From Elusimicrobiota bacterium (GTDB lineage Bacteria > Elusimicrobiota > Elusimicrobia > UBA1565), in assembly GCA_016196755.1 (NCBI GenBank), contig JACPXC010000031.1, positions 55,354-119,353 on the forward strand: a DNA stretch of 64,000 nt, given 5' to 3'. The position numbers and the translations under genes are program-made. The notes beneath the pieces were generated by a model that saw nothing but the letters and a program-made list of their open reading frames with translations, did no database searches and was not told the origin of the DNA. How positions within the stretch are numbered: the first letter of the stretch is position 1; each line of letters begins with the position of its first letter. Positions 24,986-33,510 of this stretch are shown piece after piece.

Positions 24986-26073
24986 GCCGCGCGCTGGCCT
25001 TGGTCTTCACGCAGGGCGTCTCCGTCGAGCAGTGGGCCGCCCAGGGCCTGCTCGAGCGCGAGCGGCTCCCCTACCAGCGCCTGGTCAAGCGGGGCGTCGG
25101 CGTACTTTGGTTCACCTACGGCGCCGGCGACAAGCGCTACGAGGCGGAGCTGCGCGGCATCGAGATCGTGCCCATGCCGCGCCTGTTCGACTCCCGGCTC
25201 GGACGGCTGGCCTACTCCCTGCTCCTGCCCTGGGTACGCGCGCGCGAGTTCCGCCGCGCCGACACGGTCAAGACCAACCAGATGAAGGGCGCCTGGTCGG
25301 CCGTCCTGGCCGCGCGACGCCACGGCAAACGGCTCGTCGTGCGGACCGGCTACACCTGGAGCCTGTTCCCGCCCGCCGGTCTGCTCGACCGCCTGGCGCC
25401 GCTCGTCGAGCGCTGGGCCTGCGCGGCCGCCGACGAGGTGCAGGTGACGACCGAGAGCCAGCGCGCCTACCTCATCGCCCGCCATCGCCTGGCTCCGGCG
25501 CGGGTCCGGGTCATCCCCAACTTCGTCGACACGGCGCGCTTCAGCCCGGCCCCCGCCCTCGCGCGCCGCGACGACCGCGTGATCTTCATCGGCCGGCTCA
25601 GCGCCCAGAAGAACCTCGAGACCCTACTGGCCGCTCTGGCCGGCACCGGCCTGGGACTCGACCTCTACGGCGACGGTCCCCTGCGCGAGCGCCTCGAGGC
25701 CCGGGCTGCCGCGCTCGGCGTCCCCGCGTCCTTCCACGGCCGGGTCTCGAACGCCGAACTGCCCGCCATCCTCAACCGGCACGCGGTCTTCGTCCTGCCT
25801 TCTCTCTATGAGGGCTTCCCCAAAGCCCTGCTCGAGGCCATGGCCTGCGGCCTGGCCGTCGTGGCCGCCGACGCCCCGGGCAACCGCGAGCTTGTCGAGC
25901 ATGGCCGGACGGGCCTGCTCGCCGCGCCCACCTCCGGGGGCCTGCGCGCGGCTCTGATCTCGCTCCAAGCCGACGCCGCTCTACGCGGACGCTTGGGTCA
26001 GGCCGCCGCGACCGAGGCTAGCGGGCGCTTCTCCTTGGAGTCGGTGGCCGCCTTGGAGGCGCATGCTCGCTAA
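24982..26073 (+). CDS. glycosyltransferase family 4
   Basis: A 363-residue GT-B enzyme starting at GTG 24982. VIPNFVDTARFSPAP (about residues 174-188), VIFIGRLSAQKNLETLL, LYGDGPLRERLEA and PSLYEGFPKALLEAMACGLA (about 273-292) form a textbook GT4 donor domain with the EX7E glutamates. The N-terminal acceptor half is less conserved. It overlaps the next methyltransferase by 11 bases, which suggests co-translation in the operon. Confidence 0.9.
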   Translation: MSRALALVFTQGVSVEQWAAQGLLERERLPYQRLVKRGVGVLWFTYGAGDKRYEAELRGIEIVPMPRLFDSRLGRLAYSLLLPWVRAREFRRADTVKTNQMKGAWSAVLAARRHGKRLVVRTGYTWSLFPPAGLLDRLAPLVERWACAAADEVQVTTESQRAYLIARHRLAPARVRVIPNFVDTARFSPAPALARRDDRVIFIGRLSAQKNLETLLAALAGTGLGLDLYGDGPLRERLEARAAALGVPASFHGRVSNAELPAILNRHAVFVLPSLYEGFPKALLEAMACGLAVVAADAPGNRELVEHGRTGLLAAPTSGGLRAALISLQADAALRGRLGQAAATEASGRFSLESVAALEAHAR

Positions 26074-26728
26074 GCTGACCCTGCCCGCGCCCCTGGTCCG
26101 CGGCTTGGTCCGCGCCGGCATGGCGCTGCACAATTACTCCTACCAGCTCGTCGGGCGGCTCAGCCGACGCCTCGAGCCCGACGGCCTGCACGCCAAGCAC
26201 CGGCTCATGGATTACCATGGGTTCTTCGTGTCGCGCGTGGGACCCTCCGACCTGGTCTTGGACGTCGGCTGCGGCAACGGCGCCTTGACCCTGGACCTGG
26301 CGCGGCGATGCCGGGCGGCGGTCGGCGTCGACATGAATCCCAAGAGCATCGCCGAGGCCGAGCGGCGCCGCGCCGCGGCGGGGCTGACCAACGCCAGCTT
26401 CGTCGTGGGCGACGCCGCCGACGCCCCGCTCGAGCGCGCCCCGGACTGCGTCGTGCTCTCGAACGTGCTCGAGCACGTCAGCGCCCGCGTCGAGCTCCTG
26501 CGCACCTTGTCCGCCCGCTCCCCGCGCCTGCTCATCCGCGTGCCGCTCATCGACCGCGAGTGGATCGCGCTCTACAAGCGCGAATGGGGGATCGAGCACC
26601 GCCTCGACCCCACCCACGAGATCGAGTATACCGAGGACGCCTTCCGAGCGGAAGTCGCCGAGGCGGGCCTGAGGGTCGTCTCTCTGCGCATCCGCTTCGG
26701 CGAGATCTGGGCCGAGGCCGCCCGATGA
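26063..26728 (+). CDS. class I SAM-dependent methyltransferase
   Basis: A 221-residue enzyme. VLDVGCGNGALTLDLA (about residues 63-78) is the SAM motif I, VGVDMNPKS holds the acidic residue of motif II, and VLSNVLEHVS fits motif IV. The N-terminal 50 residues are basic and partly hydrophobic, so it may work at the membrane. It is the first of two adjacent methyltransferases of different subfamilies, which suggests two distinct methylations of the polysaccharide. Confidence 0.85.
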   Translation: MLAKLTLPAPLVRGLVRAGMALHNYSYQLVGRLSRRLEPDGLHAKHRLMDYHGFFVSRVGPSDLVLDVGCGNGALTLDLARRCRAAVGVDMNPKSIAEAERRRAAAGLTNASFVVGDAADAPLERAPDCVVLSNVLEHVSARVELLRTLSARSPRLLIRVPLIDREWIALYKREWGIEHRLDPTHEIEYTEDAFRAEVAEAGLRVVSLRIRFGEIWAEAAR

Positions 26729-27510
26729 GCGTCTACAGCGACGCCGGGCGCCTGCTCTGCGCGCGCCGCGAGGCCGACGAGGCGTTCTGGGACGGCCATT
26801 GGGCCGGCCAGGACATGGCGGCCGAGCTTGCGGCGGCGTCCCGCGGAACCTGGGTGAGCCGGCTGACCCGCAAGCACCTGCCGCGCGGCAGCCGCGTCCT
26901 CGAGGGCGGGGCCGGCCTCGGCCGCAACGTCGTCGCTTTGTCGGCCGCGGGCTTCGACGCCGTGGGTGTGGACTTCGCCCCCGAGACGGTGGCGCGCGCG
27001 AAGACGGCGCGGCCCGGCCTCCAGATGGTCGTCGGCGACGTCCGCGGCCTGCCGTTCCCCGACGCTTCCTTCGACGGGTATTGGTCGGTCGGCGTCATCG
27101 AGCACTTCCGCCAAGGCTACGCGCCGATCGCCGCCGAGATGCGCCGGGTCCTCAAGCCGGGCGGTCTCCTGTTCCTGAGCTTCCCGCACCTGAGCGCCCT
27201 GCGCCGCCTCAAGGCCGCCTCCGGCGCCTATCCGGCCTGGCACGGCAGGGAAGAGGAGTTCTACCAATACCTCCTCGACGGCCGGGACGTCCGCGCGGAC
27301 TTCGCGGCGTCCGGCTTCCGGCTGCGTCGGCGCAGCGGTTTTGACGGCCTCAAGGGCCTCAAGGACGAATGGCCCGCCGCCCAGCCCGCCCTTCAGCGGC
27401 TCTATGACGGTCGCGGCCTGGCCTCGCGGGCGCTGCGCCGCCTGCTCGAGCCGGCCCTGGCGCCTTGGGCGGGCCATTGCAGTCTGCTCGTCCTGGAGCG
27501 TTGCCCGTGA
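26725..27510 (+). CDS. class I SAM-dependent methyltransferase
   Basis: A 261-residue enzyme starting at ATG 26725 (ATGA overlap). It begins with an AFWDGHWAGQD segment, then VLEGGAGLGRNVVAL (about residues 56-70; motif I with EGG in place of DxG), VGVDFAPETV, GYWSVGVIEHF and LKPGGLLFLSFPHL. This is the Methyltransf_11/25 layout. Its substrate is unknown, but its place among glycosyltransferases suggests sugar O-methylation. The stop overlaps the GTG of the next gene. Confidence 0.85.
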   Translation: MSVYSDAGRLLCARREADEAFWDGHWAGQDMAAELAAASRGTWVSRLTRKHLPRGSRVLEGGAGLGRNVVALSAAGFDAVGVDFAPETVARAKTARPGLQMVVGDVRGLPFPDASFDGYWSVGVIEHFRQGYAPIAAEMRRVLKPGGLLFLSFPHLSALRRLKAASGAYPAWHGREEEFYQYLLDGRDVRADFAASGFRLRRRSGFDGLKGLKDEWPAAQPALQRLYDGRGLASRALRRLLEPALAPWAGHCSLLVLERCP

Positions 27511-28319
27511 GCGCCGCCCCTCTCGTCACCGTGCTCTGCGCCGTCCACGAGGAGTCGCCCTATCTGGACCGCGCGCTCGACGGCATCTCCGCCCAGACCG
27601 AGCCCGACTTCGAACTGCTCGTCGTCGTCGACGGAGGCTCCGAGGCGCTGCTCAAGACGCTGGCCGCCCGCGCGGCGCGCGAGTCGCGCCTGCGCGTCAT
27701 CCGGCGGGAGCGGCACGGCCTCACCGCCGCGCTCAACCATGGCCTCAAGGAGGCGCGCGGGCACTACGTGGCGCGCCAGGACGCCGACGACTGGAGCGCG
27801 CCGCGCCGCCTCGAGGCCCAGCGCCGCTTCCTCGAGGAGGCCCGGGCTCATATCGTCTCCTGCCACTCCCGAGTGGTCGACGAGCACGGCCGGCTCATCG
27901 CCCTGCGCACCCCGCCCGGGGAGCACGAGCTCCTGCGCGTCGAGCTCGAGCGCTACAACTGCCTGCCGCATTCAGCCTTGTTTGCGCGGCGCGACGCCCT
28001 GGCCGCGCTGGGAGACTACCGTCCCCAGTTCACTTACACGCAGGACTACGACCTCTACTTGCGCGCGCTGGGCGCCGGCTATAGGCTGCGGGTGCTGCCT
28101 GAGCAGCTCGTCGAGATCCGCATGACGCCCTCGAACATCACCACGCTCAAGCGCCGCGAGCAGCTGGGCTTCGCCCTGGCCGCCCAAGCCGACTATTTCG
28201 CGGGCCGTGGGGTCAGCGGGCCCGTTGCTTGGCGGGCGATGAGCCACCATTGGCTGCGCTACATGCTGCCCGACCCCCTGCGCCGAGCGAAGCGCCGGGT
28301 GCTGGAGGCCCTGCGGTGA
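27507..28319 (+). CDS. glycosyltransferase family 2
   Basis: A 270-residue GT-A enzyme with start GTG 27507. VTVLCAVHEESPYLDRAL (about residues 7-24), LLVVVDGGSE, and YVARQDADDW (about 88-97), which holds the DxD metal site, define it. TYTQDYDLYLRALGAGY (about 176-192) matches the ED-like acceptor region. A basic C-terminal tail follows. It is an inverting transferase acting in the cytoplasm, probably on the lipid-linked repeat unit. Confidence 0.9.
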   Translation: MSAAPLVTVLCAVHEESPYLDRALDGISAQTEPDFELLVVVDGGSEALLKTLAARAARESRLRVIRRERHGLTAALNHGLKEARGHYVARQDADDWSAPRRLEAQRRFLEEARAHIVSCHSRVVDEHGRLIALRTPPGEHELLRVELERYNCLPHSALFARRDALAALGDYRPQFTYTQDYDLYLRALGAGYRLRVLPEQLVEIRMTPSNITTLKRREQLGFALAAQADYFAGRGVSGPVAWRAMSHHWLRYMLPDPLRRAKRRVLEALR

Positions 28320-29479
28320 GCCGGCCCCCCGTGGTGTTCCTCTCCAGCATCGACTGGAACGACTCCTGGCAGCGCCATCAGATTTTCGCCACGGCCTTGG
28401 CCGAGCGCGGGCACCGGGTGTTCTTCGTAGAGAACACGGTGCTCCGTAACCCGCGTCCGCGCGACGCGCGGCGCATCGCCCGGCGCGTCGCCCGCCTCGT
28501 CTCCCCGCCCAAACCCCCGGCCAGCCAGGTCAGGGTGCTCCCGCCCCTGGTCCTGCCGCCGACCAACCGGCTGTTCCGCTGGCTCAACGGCCGGGTGGCC
28601 CTCCCGAACCTGACGCGCAAGCTCAAACGCGCCGGCCTCAACGAGTCGCCGATCGTCTTCGTCTACTCGCCGAGCGCCACGCATCTGCGCCTTTTGGACC
28701 TTTTGCGTCCCCGCCAGGTCGTCTACGACTGCGCAAGCAATTTCCGCGCGCATCCGAACGCCCCCGCTGACGTCGCGCGCCTCGAGAGCGATCTCCTGGA
28801 CCGTTCCGACATGGTGCTGACCGACTCGGACTTCCTCTTCGAACAGAAGCGCGCCGAGCATCCATCGGTGCGCCAGGTCCATCAAGGCGTCGCTCGCGGC
28901 TTCTTTTTGAGCGAGAGCCCGCCTAAGAGCTACCGGAGCGCGTGCTACTTCGGGACCCTGCACAACGGCCTCGACTATGGAGCCATCGCGGAACTTGCCG
29001 AGGCCGGGGTCGAGGTGACCCTCATCGGCTCGGTCAAGCATCAGCCTCCGCCGCTGCCGCCGAACGTCCGCCTCATGCCGCCGGTTCCTGCCGCCGATCT
29101 GCCGGCCGCCATCGCCCCTTACGATGCCCTGCTGCTGCCCTACGTCGTAGACGGGTTCAACGAGGCCGTGGTCCCGGCCAAGCTCTACGAATGCCTGGCC
29201 ACGAGCAAGCCTGTGCTCGCCAGCGCGCTGCCCTCCCTGCGCGCGCTCAGCGGCCTTGTATACGTCGCAGACGGTCCGGGAGAATGGGCGACCGCCTTCG
29301 CCTCCTTGCCCTTGACCGAGACCCCCGCGCGCCGCAAAGACCGCCGCGGACGCGCCAAGAAGTTCCTGCGCGAAGACGAGTTGGCCCACCTTCTGGACGC
29401 GATCGACGCAGCCGGCTCGGCCCCCGCACGCCGAGCGCGGACGGAACCGTCCATAGAGGTTGCTACAATCGCCCTGTGA
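28316..29479 (+). CDS. glycosyltransferase family 1/4-like
   Basis: A 387-residue GT-B protein with start GTG 28316. The N-terminal half has FLSSIDWNDSWQRHQIFA and HRVFFVENT, typical of polysaccharide enzymes of the TuaH/WsaF-like type; the C-terminal half has VRQVHQGVARGFF, YFGTLHNGLDYGAI and LLPYVVDGFNEAVVPAKLYE, where the glutamates bind the nucleotide sugar. It ends the uninterrupted chain of overlapping genes from 18 kb; a new extended -10 promoter overlaps its last codons. Confidence 0.82.
   Translation: MSRPPVVFLSSIDWNDSWQRHQIFATALAERGHRVFFVENTVLRNPRPRDARRIARRVARLVSPPKPPASQVRVLPPLVLPPTNRLFRWLNGRVALPNLTRKLKRAGLNESPIVFVYSPSATHLRLLDLLRPRQVVYDCASNFRAHPNAPADVARLESDLLDRSDMVLTDSDFLFEQKRAEHPSVRQVHQGVARGFFLSESPPKSYRSACYFGTLHNGLDYGAIAELAEAGVEVTLIGSVKHQPPPLPPNVRLMPPVPAADLPAAIAPYDALLLPYVVDGFNEAVVPAKLYECLATSKPVLASALPSLRALSGLVYVADGPGEWATAFASLPLTETPARRKDRRGRAKKFLREDELAHLLDAIDAAGSAPARRARTEPSIEVATIAL
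29461..29469 (+). promoter_or_regulatory. extended -10 promoter before the GT2 gene
   Basis: TGC-TACAAT ends 6 nt before GTG 29476, so initiation would occur at about the start codon and give a leaderless mRNA. It lies in the last codons of the upstream glycosyltransferase gene. No clear -35 was seen. Confidence 0.5.
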
Positions 29480-30171
29480 GCCTGCGCAAGCTCTCGATCG
29501 TCATCCCGGTCTACAACGAGGCCGCCACCGTCGAGGCCCTGATCGGCCGCGTGCAGACCGTCCGCCTGAACGTGCCGCGCGAGATCATCGCGGTCGACGA
29601 CGCCTCGACCGACGGCTCGGGCGAGCTCTTAGACAAGCTCAAAGACGACGGCGTCGTCGTCCTGCGCCACGAGAAAAACCGCGGCAAGGGCGCGGCCGTG
29701 CGCACCGGCATAGCCGCGGCCACCGGCGACATCATCCTCATCCAGGACGCCGACCTCGAGTACGACCCGAGCGACTTCCCGGCCCTCCTGGGGCCGATCC
29801 TCGACGGGCGCGCCGACGCCGTCTACGGCTCGCGCTTCTTGGGCGGCCCGCACCGCGTCCTGCTGTTCTGGCACTTCGCCGCCAACCAGTTCTTCACCCT
29901 GCTGACCAACGTCCTCTACAACGTCAACTTGAGCGACATGGGCGTCTGCTACAAGGTGTTCCGCGCCGAGCTCCTGCGCTCATTCACGCTGAGCGAAGAC
30001 CGCTTCGGCTTCGAGCCCGAGGTCACCGCCAAGATCTGCAAGCGCCACGCGCGGCTCTACGAGGTGCCGATCTCGTACTCGGGCCGCACCTACGCCGAGG
30101 GCAAGAAGATCACGTGGAAGGACGGCCTGGCCTACCTGCGCTGCCTGCTCCGGTATCGGCTGGCCGATTGA
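29476..30171 (+). CDS. glycosyltransferase family 2, dolichol-phosphate-mannose synthase-like
   Basis: A 231-residue GT-A enzyme. [18 protein letters not shown] (about residues 6-23), [27 protein letters not shown] and [12 protein letters not shown] (about 91-102) are the standard motifs of polyprenyl-phosphate mannose/glucose synthases, and SRFLGGPH is also typical. It has no C-terminal membrane domain. It likely makes a polyprenyl-phosphate sugar, the donor for the GT-C enzymes at 600-1871, 38121 and 39595. GTG start with a probable leaderless transcript. Confidence 0.9.
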   Translation: MSLRKLSIVIPVYNEAATVEALIGRVQTVRLNVPREIIAVDDASTDGSGELLDKLKDDGVVVLRHEKNRGKGAAVRTGIAAATGDIILIQDADLEYDPSDFPALLGPILDGRADAVYGSRFLGGPHRVLLFWHFAANQFFTLLTNVLYNVNLSDMGVCYKVFRAELLRSFTLSEDRFGFEPEVTAKICKRHARLYEVPISYSGRTYAEGKKITWKDGLAYLRCLLRYRLAD

Positions 30172-30172
30172 C

Positions 30173-31075
30173 GTGACGGCGACGCGGCTCCTCCTGCTCC
30201 TCTGCTGCCTGGCCTCCCTCACCGCCTGCGGCGGCGGGCGGCGCGGCTCCTCCGAGCCGGAGCTCCTCAAGCGCCGCTACAGAAACGGCGAGTCGATCTC
30301 CTACCGGCTCAAGGGCGTCAACAAGTCGCTGGCCCGGACCTACACCTACCAGGCCCGGGCCGACGGCGTGGTCAAGAAGGACGCGGCCGGCGTCTACTCC
30401 GAGGAATTCCGCTGGTCGCAGCTGCGGGTCGACAACGTCTCGGTGCCGCTCTCGTCGGCGAGCGCGAATTTCACGCAGACGCTCTCGCTCGACCCGGACT
30501 ACGTCATGGGCCCCGCCGCGCTCGAAGGGGTCCAGCGCGAGCTCCTGGCTCCCATCCTCGACCTCATGACCTTCTACGCCGACCAGTGGCTGGCGATCAA
30601 GCGCGGGGCGTTCCGCCGCCAGGGCGACCATGTCTACGTGAAGCACGGCACGCCCAATTCCTGGGCCGACGGGACGCGCCTCCTGCTCGCCGAGGACGCC
30701 ATCGACTTCCAGCTCCACCTGACCTCGGTCGACGAGCTGACCAAGAACGCCGTCGTGCGCGTGCGCCACGTGCCGCCGTCCAAGAGCAAGGTGCGCCTGA
30801 ACGCCGACTGGATGCGCGAGCCGGTCGTGGGGCGCGTCCAGAACAACTGGGTGCAGGTCACCAAGAACGCCGACGGCAAGTACTCGGCCGCGGTGGGGAT
30901 GGAGACCTTCGAGGTCGAGCTGCGCATCGGCCTCCGCGACGGCCGGATCAAGTCGGCCAAGATGGACAACCCCGTGACGGTGCGCGAACGGCTCTGCTCC
31001 GACGACGCGCTCACCGACTGCGAGGAGCCGGTGGAGTACCGCACCCGCCGCCAGCTCGAGCTCACCGCGCTATGA
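30173..31075 (+). CDS. exported lipoprotein, DUF3108-like
   Basis: A 300-residue protein with a signal peptide ending in a lipobox LTAC (residues 16-19), so it should be lipid-anchored, probably to the outer membrane. The mature region has RYRNGESISYRLKGVNKS and mostly beta-strand character with alternating charged residues, resembling DUF3108-type periplasmic proteins. No catalytic motif is seen. It starts at GTG 30173 just after the GT2 stop and overlaps the next GT4 gene, so a role in polysaccharide export or surface attachment is plausible but unproven. Confidence 0.7.
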   Translation: MTATRLLLLLCCLASLTACGGGRRGSSEPELLKRRYRNGESISYRLKGVNKSLARTYTYQARADGVVKKDAAGVYSEEFRWSQLRVDNVSVPLSSASANFTQTLSLDPDYVMGPAALEGVQRELLAPILDLMTFYADQWLAIKRGAFRRQGDHVYVKHGTPNSWADGTRLLLAEDAIDFQLHLTSVDELTKNAVVRVRHVPPSKSKVRLNADWMREPVVGRVQNNWVQVTKNADGKYSAAVGMETFEVELRIGLRDGRIKSAKMDNPVTVRERLCSDDALTDCEEPVEYRTRRQLELTAL

Positions 31076-32145
31076 CCGGGGGCGAGCGCCCCAAGGTCTT
31101 CCAGGTCATCGAGTGCGGCGGGCCCGGCGGGACCGGGGCCCAGGTGGCCGCCGTCTGCCGCACCCTGGACCCGGCGCGCTTCGACACGACCCTCGTCTAT
31201 AACGTCCGCCCCGGCAATCCCCCCGCCGACTACGAGGCCTTGGCCGGGGTGAAGGCGGTGCGCGTCCCGGAGATGACGCGCGAGCTCCACCCGGGCCTGG
31301 ACCTGGCGGCCCTCGGCGCCTTGGTGCGGCTGTTCCGGGAGCGGCGACCCGACGTGGTGCACGCCCATTCCTCGAAAGCCGGGGTCCTCGCGCGCCTGGC
31401 CGCCCGGGCGGCCGGGGTGCCGAAGGTCTTCTACTCGCCGCGCGGCTACAACTTCCTGATGGAGGACCGTTCCTGGGCGACCCGCTATCTTTACGTTTGG
31501 ATCGAGCGGCTTGCCTCCAAGGTCGGCACGGTGGCGGCGGTCTCGGAAAGCGAGGCCGGCCTGGCCCGGCGCCGGGTCTGGACGCGGCGGGTCGTGACCG
31601 TTCCCGACGCCTACCTCGGCAAGCCGCCGGAGCCGCCCGTCGCGCATGAAGGCCTGATGGTCGCCGCCACGGGACGCCTGACCTACGCGCGCCATCCCGA
31701 GGCTTTCGGCCGCCTGGCGCGCGCGCTGAAGGGCAAAGCAAGTTTCGTTTGGATCGGGGACGGAGAACTGCGTGCCGGACTGGAAGGCGTGTCGGTCACC
31801 GGCTGGCTCTCCTCAGACGAGGTCGCCGAACGCCTGCGCCGCGCCGACGTCTTCGTGCACTTCTCCCGCTGGGAGGGGCTGCCCAACGCCGTGCTCGAGG
31901 CGATGACGCACGGGCTGCCGGTCGTGGCCTCCGACGTGCCGGGCAACCGCGACCTGGTCAAGGACGGGGTAAGCGGGCTCTTGGCACGCTCCGAGGCGGA
32001 ACTCGCGCCCGCGGTGGGACGCCTCTTGGACGACGCGGCGCTGCGGCGCTCTCTCGGAGAGGCAGGGCGCCGCCTGGTCGCCGCCGAGCACTCGCTCAAA
32101 CGCCTCGGCGAACGCCTGTCCGAGCTCTACCTCCAAGAAGTATAA
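31072..32145 (+). CDS. glycosyltransferase family 4
   Basis: A 357-residue GT-B enzyme starting at ATG 31072 (ATGA overlap). VFQVIECGGPGGTGAQVAAV (about residues 9-28) is the acceptor-side loop, VVHAHSSKAGVLARLAAR fits GT4 enzymes of the EpsD/PglA kind, and SRWEGLPNAVLEAMTHGLPV (about 266-285) is the donor site. ASDVPGNRDLV follows as usual. It ends the plus-strand chain that begins at 2920. Its stop codon lies within the -10 element of the next gene. Confidence 0.9.
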   Translation: MTGGERPKVFQVIECGGPGGTGAQVAAVCRTLDPARFDTTLVYNVRPGNPPADYEALAGVKAVRVPEMTRELHPGLDLAALGALVRLFRERRPDVVHAHSSKAGVLARLAARAAGVPKVFYSPRGYNFLMEDRSWATRYLYVWIERLASKVGTVAAVSESEAGLARRRVWTRRVVTVPDAYLGKPPEPPVAHEGLMVAATGRLTYARHPEAFGRLARALKGKASFVWIGDGELRAGLEGVSVTGWLSSDEVAERLRRADVFVHFSRWEGLPNAVLEAMTHGLPVVASDVPGNRDLVKDGVSGLLARSEAELAPAVGRLLDDAALRRSLGEAGRRLVAAEHSLKRLGERLSELYLQEV

Positions 32146-32146
32146 T
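32141..32146 (+). promoter_or_regulatory. -10 promoter of pepP
   Basis: A consensus TATAAT overlaps the TAA stop of the upstream glycosyltransferase and lies 20 nt before ATG 32167. No clear -35 or Shine-Dalgarno was seen. Confidence 0.5.
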
Positions 32147-32166
32147 CGGGCTCCTTCCTTAATAAC

Positions 32167-33510
32167 ATGAACCAAACATTCACGACCCATCGCCGTGCCC
32201 TCATGCGCCGCCTCCCGGACGGTCTCATCCTGCTAGCCGGGGGCCGGGAGCTCATCCGCAACTACGACGTGAACTACGTCTTCCGCCAGAACTCCGACTT
32301 CCTCTGGCTGACCGGGGTCGAGGAGCCGGGCTGCGCGCTCCTGCTCGACCCGAGGAAGAACTCGACCACCCTGTTCATGCCCCGCATCGACGACCACCAC
32401 CGGGTCTGGGAAGGGCACGTCCCGTCCCCCGCCGAGGCCAAGAAGCTCTACGGCGTCCAGCGCGTCGGCTTCGTCGACGAGCTGTCCAAGGAGCTCAAGG
32501 CCGCCCGCCGCGGCCATCGCCGCGCCTACGCCGACCCGGCGGCCATCAAGAACTGGGGCAACGACCTCAAGGGCCTGCGGCCCGCCTCCGACGTCTTAGT
32601 CGACGCCATCGAGGACCTGCGCACGCTCAAAGACGAGGGCGAGCTGGCCTTCATGCGCCGGGCCAACGCCGTCTCCGGCGCCGCGCACGTCGCGGTCATG
32701 AAGGGCGCCCGCGCCGGCATGCGCGAGTACGAGGTCCAGGCCATCTTCGACTCGGCCTGCGTCGGCGCGGGGCTCAAGCACCTGGCCTATCCCTCGATCG
32801 TCGCCGCGGGCGACAACGGCGCCGTCCTCCACTACCGTAAGAACGACGCCCCCCTCAAGGCCGGCCAGCTCCTGCTCATCGACGCCGGGGCCGAGTGCCG
32901 CGGCTACGCCGCCGACATCACGCGCACCTTCCCGGTCTCGAAGACCTTCACCCGCCGCCAGGCCGACGTCTACGACGTCGTCTTGGGCGTCCAGAAGGCG
33001 CTCATGGCCGCCGCCAAGCCCGGCGTCAACTCGGCCGACTGGCAGGTGCTCTCGATGCGCCTCATCGCCGAGGGCCTCCGAGACCTGGGGCTCCTGCGCG
33101 GCACGACCGATTCGCTCGTCGAGACCGGCGCCGTGCGCCTGTTCTACCCGCACGGGATCGGCCATCTCCTCGGCCTCGACGTCCATGACGGCCTGGGCGG
33201 CAAGCGGCGCAAGCTGCCCAACCCGACCAAGGTGCCGGTACGCTTCGTCGCCAAGCTCGAGGCCGGGATGGCGATCACCGTCGAGCCCGGCATCTACTTC
33301 ATCGACGCCCTGCTCAATTCCAAGTCCCTGGCCGAGAAGCACAGGGCCGCGGTCGACTTCGCGAAGGCCCGGTCCTGGCTGGGCTTCGGGGGCATCCGCA
33401 TCGAGGACGACGTCGTGGTCCGCCGCTCGGGCCCGCCGCTCAACCTCACCAGCGTCCCCAAGGAGCGCCGGGCTATCGAGGAGCTCAGGCGCTCCGCCGC
33501 TCATGGCTGA
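32167..33510 (+). CDS. pepP: Xaa-Pro aminopeptidase (M24B)
   Basis: A 447-residue metallopeptidase. An N-terminal creatinase-like domain (FTTHRRALMRRLPDG, NSDFLWLTGVEEPG) precedes the pita-bread catalytic domain. The dinuclear metal ligands are visible: Asp in LLIDAGAEC (about 239) and DITRTFPV (about 250), His in YPHGIGHLLGLDVHD (about 333), Glu in VEPGIYF (about 377) and Glu in GIRIEDDVVV (about 413). It removes N-terminal residues before proline. It has its own promoter and overlaps the start of the priming transferase gene, so it is probably a housekeeping gene inserted into the locus. Confidence 0.92.
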   Translation: MNQTFTTHRRALMRRLPDGLILLAGGRELIRNYDVNYVFRQNSDFLWLTGVEEPGCALLLDPRKNSTTLFMPRIDDHHRVWEGHVPSPAEAKKLYGVQRVGFVDELSKELKAARRGHRRAYADPAAIKNWGNDLKGLRPASDVLVDAIEDLRTLKDEGELAFMRRANAVSGAAHVAVMKGARAGMREYEVQAIFDSACVGAGLKHLAYPSIVAAGDNGAVLHYRKNDAPLKAGQLLLIDAGAECRGYAADITRTFPVSKTFTRRQADVYDVVLGVQKALMAAAKPGVNSADWQVLSMRLIAEGLRDLGLLRGTTDSLVETGAVRLFYPHGIGHLLGLDVHDGLGGKRRKLPNPTKVPVRFVAKLEAGMAITVEPGIYFIDALLNSKSLAEKHRAAVDFAKARSWLGFGGIRIEDDVVVRRSGPPLNLTSVPKERRAIEELRRSAAHG

